From a virus, in the IMG/VR virus record IMGVR_UViG_3300010354_000261, positions 1-35,484 of that record: 35,484 nucleotides of DNA; one strand, written 5' to 3'. Positions 30,578 to 35,484 of the stretch are shown in pieces (within the stretch, counting starts at the first letter, position 1; each line of letters opens with the position of its first letter). The notes beneath the pieces were generated by a model. It was not told the DNA's origin and ran no database searches. It was given only the letters and a program-made list of their open reading frames with translations. Both the position numbers and the translations under genes were made by a program.

Positions 30578-31245
30578 TGAATATGAATAATAATAACAAC
30601 AATACCACGCAGCAACAGGTAAAACCTAATCCTAGTTCAAAACCAAATGAACAGGGAAATGTTAGTATTCAAGGACACATAAAAATTTATGATCCTGTTT
30701 CTAAGGAAGTATTTGTTGATAAACGCAATGCCATACACTATGAAAATTTTAGTTTAGCCTTGGCTAGAAGCATCAGTAATCAAGGGTTCGGAACCATAGA
30801 AGGCATGGCATTTGGTAATGGGGGAACTCGTGTTGATGAGACTGGCATCATAACTTATCTAACACCTAATACGGTGGGGTTGAACTCTGCTTTGTATAAC
30901 CAAACCTATTATAAGATAGTAGATGCTAAACAACCAACCAGTATAGACCCTGCTAGAAATTATATGGAAGTACGGCATATATTAGGAACAACTTATAGTG
31001 ATATACTTGTTAGTTGTTTATTAGATTTCGGCGAGCCTTCCGGACAGCAAGCATTTGATAATGCAACCAATTCAGAAAGCACTTATGTTTTTGATGAATT
31101 AGGATTAAAAGCATATAGCCCCGATGGCGAAGGCATGGGCGATTTGTTAACTCATGTTATCTTCCATCCTGTACAAAAATCTTTGAATAGAATGATTCAG
31201 ATTGATTATACAGTTAGGATACAGAGTTTGGCTAATGGGATATAA
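30577..31245 (+). CDS. Conserved-looking virion-associated protein, function unknown
   Basis: A 222-residue protein. It begins with an Asn/Gln/Pro-rich flexible leader (residues 1-28, with a run of six Asn) and then a compact domain: HIKIYDPVSKEVFVDKRNAI, FSLALARSISNQGFGTIEGM, AFGNGGTRVDETGIITYL and, near the end, RMIQIDYTVRIQSLANG. The pattern resembles small structural proteins of T4-like marine phages that sit between fibre genes. I cannot equate it with a T4 gene. It lies in the virion block behind a perfect late-promoter box and is 2 bases from the next gene. It could be a fibre-attachment or baseplate peripheral protein. The ATG at 30583 is an alternative start. Confidence 0.65.
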   Translation: MNMNNNNNNTTQQQVKPNPSSKPNEQGNVSIQGHIKIYDPVSKEVFVDKRNAIHYENFSLALARSISNQGFGTIEGMAFGNGGTRVDETGIITYLTPNTVGLNSALYNQTYYKIVDAKQPTSIDPARNYMEVRHILGTTYSDILVSCLLDFGEPSGQQAFDNATNSESTYVFDELGLKAYSPDGEGMGDLLTHVIFHPVQKSLNRMIQIDYTVRIQSLANGI

Positions 31246-31247
31246 TC

Positions 31248-32021
31248 ATGGCATATACCATTAAAAATGCAGATGGCACTACTTTAGTAATTGTAGCGGA
31301 TAGAAAGATAGATCAGGCCACTTCTAGTCTTACCTTAGTGGGTAAAAATTGGTCTGGGTATGGTGAGTATCTTAATAATAATCTTATAAAACTTTTAACT
31401 AATGAATCTGGTACAGCTCCACCTTCTAATCCTTTAACAGGACAGTTATGGTATGATACAGTTTTAAAACGACTAAAGGTATTTGATAATCAATTCAAAG
31501 TTATCAGTGGATCTATTGTGGATGATCAACCAGTTGATACAATAACAGACAAAATAGTAGGTGATACATACTGGGATAGAACTGAAGAATTATTTTATGT
31601 TTATGATGGAACCGAATGGCAACAAGTGGCGCCAGAATTTCCTAGTTATGCTAGAGAATCTGGTTTCAGATTACCTAATCCTGTAGAAGGTGAATATATT
31701 CTTGTTGACGATCAAGATGAAAATAGAGATGCTATACTAATTAAGAATTTTGGTAAGGTGCTAGGATTTTTAGCGAGTGATCCTTTTTATATTAGCACAT
31801 CAACTGAGTTTAATTATATTACTACCATAACAACTGCTACGGTTGAAGGTCTCAACATAATGGGCGATATAAAGGCTACTGGTAGTTTACATATGGGCGA
31901 AAAAACACCGGCTACAGCCTCTTCTCCCGGTAAGAAGGGCGAAATGTGTTATGATAGCGGTCATTTGTACATATGTGTAGAAAATAATACTTGGAAACGG
32001 GTAGCTATAAGTTCTTGGTAG
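31248..32021 (+). CDS. Fibre-like virion protein with shared C-terminal tip
   Basis: A 257-residue protein. The N-terminal domain has KNWSGYGEYLNNNLIKLLTN, then PPSNPLTGQLWYDTVLKRLK, a module that recurs in structural and fibre proteins of cyanophage-like myoviruses. The middle has a second W-x-x-x-E-E-L-F-Y-V-Y-D-G-T-E-W strand pair. The C terminus ends in SSPGKKGEMCYDSGHLYICV and NTWKRVAISSW, matching in layout the tip of the collagen-like fibre at 29638. A role as a short fibre or fibre adaptor is likely. GGGA precedes the ATG. It is the last rightward gene; only 2 bases part its stop from the stop of the convergent thymidylate synthase gene. Confidence 0.68.
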   Translation: MAYTIKNADGTTLVIVADRKIDQATSSLTLVGKNWSGYGEYLNNNLIKLLTNESGTAPPSNPLTGQLWYDTVLKRLKVFDNQFKVISGSIVDDQPVDTITDKIVGDTYWDRTEELFYVYDGTEWQQVAPEFPSYARESGFRLPNPVEGEYILVDDQDENRDAILIKNFGKVLGFLASDPFYISTSTEFNYITTITTATVEGLNIMGDIKATGSLHMGEKTPATASSPGKKGEMCYDSGHLYICVENNTWKRVAISSW

Positions 32022-32023
32022 AG

Positions 32024-32920
32024 TTATACTGCCATTTCCGCCCTAATAGCAGCATGTGATTCATAGTTTAACAATTCCACATCTTCCATTCCGAAATCAG
32101 TTATAACATCAATATTAGGATTTAATTTTAGTTGAGGTAACGGTAAAGGGGTTCTGCTTAATTGTTCCTTTACCTGATCTATATGATTGTTATAGATATG
32201 TGCGTCACCGAACGTGATAATTAGTTCGTCTGCTTCTAGGTTACATACTTGTGCTAACATATGCGTAAAAAGAGCATAACTAGCAATATTAAACGGCACT
32301 CCTAAAAACATATCTGCGCTACGCTGATACATTTGACAACTTAACCTACCGTTACTAACATAAAACTGTGCCATCATATGGCATGGCGGTAATGCCATAA
32401 GTTCTAGCTCTCCTGGGTTCCATGCTGTAATAATGTGACGTCTGCTATACGGATCATGTTTAAGTCCGTTAACTAATTCTATAAGTTGATCATGATTTTG
32501 CAGAATAACTTTGTTAACACGAATTAAAGGTTTACGCCATTTTCTCCATTGAACTCCATAAATTCTGCCCAAGTCGCCAGCATGTCGTTGAAGTCTTTTA
32601 CTGGTCCAATAAGGTGCGGTAGCATTATCGGTCCATATTGTTTTATTTTGAGAATATCGGTCTCCGTGTAAAATTTCACGCAGTCTGAATTCATCTCCGC
32701 TACCCTCAATGAACCATAAAAGTTCTGATACCACACTGCGCCACGCAAGTTTTTTAGTTGTTAGTGCGGGAAATCCTGCTGTTAAGTCAAACCTCATTTG
32801 TAGTCCGAACAGACTTTTTGTTCCTACTCCTGTTCTGTCTGGCCTATCATCTCCATTTTCTAAAATTTGTTTTAGAGCGTTTAGATATTCATGTTCAGGA
32901 TGCGTCTCTGTTGTATTCAT
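32024..32920 (-). CDS. thyA: Thymidylate synthase
   Basis: A 298-residue enzyme from the chosen ATG, making dTMP from dUMP with methylene-tetrahydrofolate. Motifs: RPDRTGVGT for phosphate binding (about 26-34), SELLWFIEGS, GRIYGVQWRKWR, the catalytic C180 in ALPPCHMMAQFYV, CQMYQRSADMFLGVPFNIAS and HIYNNHIDQ. The length resembles the longer L. casei type rather than E. coli ThyA (264). Motifs are intact, so it should be active. The frame runs back to a TTG at 32947, but the ATG at 32920 is the better start and agrees with the family's N terminus. It overlaps the DHFR gene by 26 bases, coupling the two steps of the folate-thymidylate cycle. T4 calls it td. Confidence 0.93.
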   Translation of the reverse strand: MNTTETHPEHEYLNALKQILENGDDRPDRTGVGTKSLFGLQMRFDLTAGFPALTTKKLAWRSVVSELLWFIEGSGDEFRLREILHGDRYSQNKTIWTDNATAPYWTSKRLQRHAGDLGRIYGVQWRKWRKPLIRVNKVILQNHDQLIELVNGLKHDPYSRRHIITAWNPGELELMALPPCHMMAQFYVSNGRLSCQMYQRSADMFLGVPFNIASYALFTHMLAQVCNLEADELIITFGDAHIYNNHIDQVKEQLSRTPLPLPQLKLNPNIDVITDFGMEDVELLNYESHAAIRAEMAV

Positions 32921-33386
32921 ATATTTTATATTCCACTGGTGATTCAAATGAGGCTATTTCTATTTTATTTGGGAAATTATTTCTAACATAGGTTAGGTCA
33001 AAAAAGCTATCGCAATTATAATTGCTATTGATTTCAGTAACATACCATCTATCTACTTTATCAAGACATTGTTGGTAGATGTTTGCGCCGCCGATGATAT
33101 ATAGTTCTTTCTTTCTACTGTGGATTTTATAGTATTCTAGTGCGTTGTCTATACTTTTCATCCAGATATCCATGTCGAAGTCTACACGACTAGAAACCAC
33201 AATATTCTTTCTATTAGGTAATGTTCTTTTTCCTAAACTTTCCCAGGTATTCCTGCCCATTAATATGTATTGCCCATCTGTCATATGTTTAAACCATAAC
33301 ATGTCACAATGAAGATGAGGCCAGGGCAATGAATTATTAAGTCCAATGCCCTGGTTTATATCTACTGCTACGATACCATTAATCAA
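32895..33386 (-). CDS. folA: Dihydrofolate reductase
   Basis: A 163-residue enzyme regenerating tetrahydrofolate with NADPH, needed because thymidylate synthase consumes it. Visible motifs: GIVAVDINQGIGLNNSLPW at the N terminus, the catalytic Asp in HCDMLWFKHMT, MGRNTWESLGKRTLPNRKNI (NADPH site) and IIGGANIYQQ. It aligns better with the bacterial FolA pattern than with T4 Frd. No ATG fits: a stop lies four codons upstream, so the start is most likely TTG at 33386, with AAGG about 11-14 bases before it. It overlaps the upstream 204-residue gene by 8 bases and thyA by 26, so translation is probably coupled. Confidence 0.93.
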   Translation of the reverse strand: MINGIVAVDINQGIGLNNSLPWPHLHCDMLWFKHMTDGQYILMGRNTWESLGKRTLPNRKNIVVSSRVDFDMDIWMKSIDNALEYYKIHSRKKELYIIGGANIYQQCLDKVDRWYVTEINSNYNCDSFFDLTYVRNNFPNKIEIASFESPVEYKIYEYNRDAS

Positions 33387-33993
33387 TGCTAGCAGTTACC
33401 TTTTTTACTCTACGTTTAGGTGGATCTATTTCGTCTGCCTGTTTACGTAATAGTTGAGCTTCTTTGAATAGTTTGTCTGCTTTTGATCTTAGCTGAGCTG
33501 GAGTTAAAGTTTCTGGTGCTTTAGACTTTTCTAGAGTTTGTTCCACAACCTCTTCACCTGCGTTGACGCTTACCGATGTAGTTTTGGTTACATCGTCTAC
33601 CTTTTTAGGAGTGCCGTCGTTAACAGCAAGTTCATCGATACTAACACCTTTCTGCTCGGCGATAAGGACATTAAGTTCATCTAGTTGAATACTTTGATTA
33701 GGTGATGGTGTAATCAATACATTATTAGTAGGGACCTTTTTTAAATGTCCGCCTGTATGTAGATATACCAACATGTTAGATCCATCCGGGAAATTTCTTA
33801 CCGCTAAAATATCGGCTAGCTCATTTGCTTGTTGTCCGCTAGGATCTTCAATTACAGAAATCAAGGCATTATGATAAGATTCGTCTAATGCGTTGGTTCC
33901 TACAACTAAGGCACTGTAAGGATCTCCGGGCAATGTTCTATATACTACTGCGACTCTTGCTCCGTTGTTTTTCATCTTCCCTACGTGTTTCAT
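33379..33993 (-). CDS. Conserved-looking protein, function unknown
   Basis: A 204-residue protein. The N-terminal half is compact: ARVAVVYRTLPGDPYSALVV, then ALISVIEDPSGQQANELADI, RNFPDGSNMLVYLHTGGHLK and a PTNNVLITPSPNQSIQLDEL stretch. From residue about 130 it becomes a low-complexity charged region, and the end is a Lys/Arg-rich helix (LRSKADKLFKEAQLLRKQAD) with a basic tail. This architecture recalls proteins of T4-like marine phages without known function. AGGAG lies 6 bases before the ATG. The gene follows the 77-residue gene in the same leftward transcript and overlaps DHFR. No catalytic motif is apparent. The basic tail may bind nucleic acid or a partner. Confidence 0.65.
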   Translation of the reverse strand: MKHVGKMKNNGARVAVVYRTLPGDPYSALVVGTNALDESYHNALISVIEDPSGQQANELADILAVRNFPDGSNMLVYLHTGGHLKKVPTNNVLITPSPNQSIQLDELNVLIAEQKGVSIDELAVNDGTPKKVDDVTKTTSVSVNAGEEVVEQTLEKSKAPETLTPAQLRSKADKLFKEAQLLRKQADEIDPPKRRVKKVTASID

Positions 33994-34005
33994 ATTAAAC
34001 TCCTA

Positions 34006-34239
34006 TTATTGTTGTGGTTCTTGAGGAGCAGGTTCTTGTTTAGGCAATACTGCTGTTAAAAAGTTGTTGAGTCTATCATATACAGCACCTATAGCACTCA
34101 TTTCAGCAGCTGCAAAAGCACCTCTGCGTGATGCTGTCTCTACAATGGTTCGTAAATTTTGTAAATCAGCAATGCTTAATTCTGGTTGCGGGGCAGGTCC
34201 TGCCGGGCCTGTTACGGTTGTTGCTTGTTCATTTTCCAT
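34006..34239 (-). CDS. Small protein, function unknown (helical core, Pro-rich ends)
   Basis: A 77-residue protein. Both ends are Pro/Ala/Gln-rich (GPAGPAPQPE near the start, PKQEPAPQEPQQ at the end). The middle is an amphipathic helix pair, LSIADLQNLRTIVETASRRG followed by AFAAAEMSAIGAVYDRLNNF. The central ASxRGAFxAxEM pattern is one I associate with short proteins of cyanophage-like myoviruses, without a known function. An AAAGGAAT ribosome site lies about 8 bases upstream. Its ATG shares a base with the stop of the gene before it, and it ends 12 bases before the 204-residue gene. Confidence 0.62.
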   Translation of the reverse strand: MENEQATTVTGPAGPAPQPELSIADLQNLRTIVETASRRGAFAAAEMSAIGAVYDRLNNFLTAVLPKQEPAPQEPQQ

Positions 34240-34535
34240 TAAAAAATTCCTTTATCTTTGTGAATATACGGACATCCTAAAGATAGCATAAGCAATTCTT
34301 TAGGATCTTCTAATCCTATCTCTAACACGTCAACTAATTTATTACTTTCGTTAACATCATGTCCTCTTTTCAGGGCATATCGTCCGTTTAGGTTGTAGAC
34401 TATCCATTGTTCTAACATTTTAATATCAACAGTGAACGGCTCAACTTTAAGTTTGACAAAATGTTTTGGAATAAACCTTAGTTTTCTTAATTTAAGAATA
34501 CCTAACGGGTTTACTTCTCCTCTGTTTAAGGACAT
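34239..34535 (-). CDS. Small protein, function unknown
   Basis: A 98-residue protein starting MSLNRGEVNPLGILKLRKLR, with a basic N-terminal third (PKHFVKLKVEPFTVD), then a helix (MLEQWIVYNLNGRYAL) and a C-terminal ELLMLSLGCPYIHKDKGIF. No catalytic motif, membrane segment or known family is evident. There is no Shine-Dalgarno before the ATG; instead a perfect TATAAATA stands 13 bases upstream, within the end of the VWA gene, so it may be transcribed late on a near-leaderless message. Its stop shares one base with the start of the 77-residue gene. Confidence 0.6.
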   Translation of the reverse strand: MSLNRGEVNPLGILKLRKLRFIPKHFVKLKVEPFTVDIKMLEQWIVYNLNGRYALKRGHDVNESNKLVDVLEIGLEDPKELLMLSLGCPYIHKDKGIF

Positions 34536-34547
34536 AATGTATCTACT

Positions 34548-35484
34548 TTATTTATAGTGTGCTGTCTGACCGAATGGTGCGATTATGGATTCATTGCCAT
34601 GTATAATAAACAATGTGTCGCAATAATCTTCATCTCCCCAACTACCGCAGGGATACCCATCTGTAAACATAATGAATTTTTTAGGAGCGATTCCTTCACG
34701 ATCCATAAAGGTATAATTTACTTCAAAGTCTGTGCCACCTCCACCTGCTACCTTATAGTCCATAATTTCATCAGAGGTATCTCCTGTAAATTCAGCATAA
34801 TTATAAACATCTGTATCAAAACACCATAATTTGATTTTAAAATCTTTGTACTCATCCATGATGCCTTTGACTTCGCTTAGAAAATCTTTGGCTTGAGCAT
34901 CGCTAATACTACCACTCATATCAATACCAATACAGACATCGATAGTTTCCTCATTCATCATGCCTGGTAGAACAGCACCGGAGTGTTGGCTTTTACGATT
35001 TGGTCGAGCAAAGCTAAAATTACTTTTGATAAGACTTTGGATATTCATCCGCAACATTTGACGCCAATCCATTTTAGGTTCGGTGAAGTCTTTAATTAGG
35101 CGTGCTACACCTGCCGGAACTTTACCTGCGCCGGCACTCTGTGCAGCGGCTACCATAGCCTCCTTGATCTCGTCACGAATGGCTTTCTTTTCTTCTGGAG
35201 TAAGTTTCGGACGACCTTTCTTACCTTCTTCATCGCCGTCCCCTTCACCGTCACCCTCGCCATCGAGGTGCTCGTCTAACAATTCTCCTAAAGTAGTAAT
35301 GTCAATCTTAGAGGCTTTTTGTTCTAACTCTGCATAAATCTGTTCGTAGCTCCAACCCCTGTATTTGTTATCTTGAAAGATTTGGATCCAGGAAGGCACT
35401 TCGCCGATGCGCTCATCTTTAAGGATTTGATTAGCGGCATAGTCCGCGGCAATGTTGGATAATATAGGATGACGACCTTCACGA
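34548..35484 (-). CDS. VWA-like/metallopeptidase-domain protein, 5' end outside the window
   Basis: The frame is open to the window edge, so the N terminus is missing; an in-frame GTG at 35399 is not a convincing start. The first visible residues (RHPILSNIAADYAANQIL) match the end of the DUF2201 N-terminal metallopeptidase-like domain. A very acidic Asp/Glu/Gly linker follows. The C-terminal half is a VWA-type domain with a MIDAS: D-M-S-G-S in CIGIDMSGSIS, the Thr of GGGGTDFEVN and the Asp of MFTDGYP. MIDAS domains bind Mg and partner proteins. In bacteria and some large phages such proteins are coded beside a MoxR-type AAA ATPase, which if present would be to the right of this window. Function in the phage is unknown. 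Confidence 0.8.
   Translation of the reverse strand, partial: REGRHPILSNIAADYAANQILKDERIGEVPSWIQIFQDNKYRGWSYEQIYAELEQKASKIDITTLGELLDEHLDGEGDGEGDGDEEGKKGRPKLTPEEKKAIRDEIKEAMVAAAQSAGAGKVPAGVARLIKDFTEPKMDWRQMLRMNIQSLIKSNFSFARPNRKSQHSGAVLPGMMNEETIDVCIGIDMSGSISDAQAKDFLSEVKGIMDEYKDFKIKLWCFDTDVYNYAEFTGDTSDEIMDYKVAGGGGTDFEVNYTFMDREGIAPKKFIMFTDGYPCGSWGDEDYCDTLFIIHGNESIIAPFGQTAHYK
34549..34556 (-). promoter_or_regulatory. Late promoter -10 box inside the 3' end of the VWA gene
   Basis: The minus strand reads a perfect TATAAATA, 13 bases before the ATG at 34535. It covers the last codons of the upstream gene (Tyr-Lys-stop). It would give late expression of the small-gene/DHFR/thymidylate synthase run independently of the VWA gene. 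Confidence 0.55.

Noticed and set aside
32921-32947. Longer thymidylate synthase starting at TTG 32947
   Set aside because: The ATG at 32920 fits the family N terminus and needs less overlap with DHFR.
32524-32991. Other frames overlapping thymidylate synthase on both strands
   Set aside because: Shadows of thyA and folA; no motifs or ribosome sites.

Overview
The window is a 35.5-kb piece of an AT-rich, T4-like myovirus genome. The best comparison is the 'far' T4 relatives of marine and freshwater bacteria (cyanophage/pelagiphage-like). The evidence is a colinear set of T4 core genes recognisable by sequence: the recombination nuclease gp46/gp47, the late sigma factor gp55, and the baseplate genes gp53, gp5-like, gp25, gp6 and gp7-like. 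There are no photosynthesis genes, no integrase and no host genes, so the host cannot be named from this window. Gene identities come from motif reading by eye; no database search was run.

Layout. (1) Positions 1-261 have no gene and are markedly richer in G+C (about 51%, hand count) than the genes around them; several hairpins suggest a structured RNA. (2) Positions 262-6403 form a tight leftward block: gp55 late sigma factor, gp47 (Mre11-like), a family-17 glycosyltransferase, gp46 (Rad50-like), a small charged protein, a 2OG-Fe(II) oxygenase-like protein, an Hc1/histone-H1-like protein and a GIY-YIG nuclease. Most neighbours overlap or lie a few bases apart. A consensus sigma70-type promoter (TTGACA-16-TATAAT) with a palindrome in its spacer sits in front of gp55. 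(3) Positions 6516-32021 form a rightward virion block: a tail-tube cap/initiator-like protein, gp53, a hub-like protein, a gp5-like spike with a C-terminal muralytic domain, gp25, gp6, a giant 4351-residue gp7-like wedge protein, a collagen-like fibre and two further fibre/baseplate-type proteins. (4) Positions 32024-35484 form a second leftward block: the 5'-truncated VWA/metallopeptidase-like gene, three small conserved-looking unknowns, dihydrofolate reductase and thymidylate synthase.

How it works together. The host-type promoter would allow early expression of gp55 and the recombination genes. gp55 then recognises late promoters, and T4-type late -10 boxes (TATAAATA or one mismatch) are present before gp25, gp6, the 222-residue gene at 30577 and the small gene at 34535. 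Several of these boxes are so close to the start codon, with no Shine-Dalgarno sequence, that leaderless late mRNAs look likely. DHFR and thymidylate synthase supply dTMP for replication. The rightward block builds the baseplate and its fibres.

The most unusual item is the giant gp7-like protein. It contains a run of seven FG-GAP-type repeats, as in an integrin-alpha beta-propeller, plus two sets of GxGY-type repeats. With the adjacent collagen-like fibre, it suggests an elaborate host-contact apparatus built into the baseplate.
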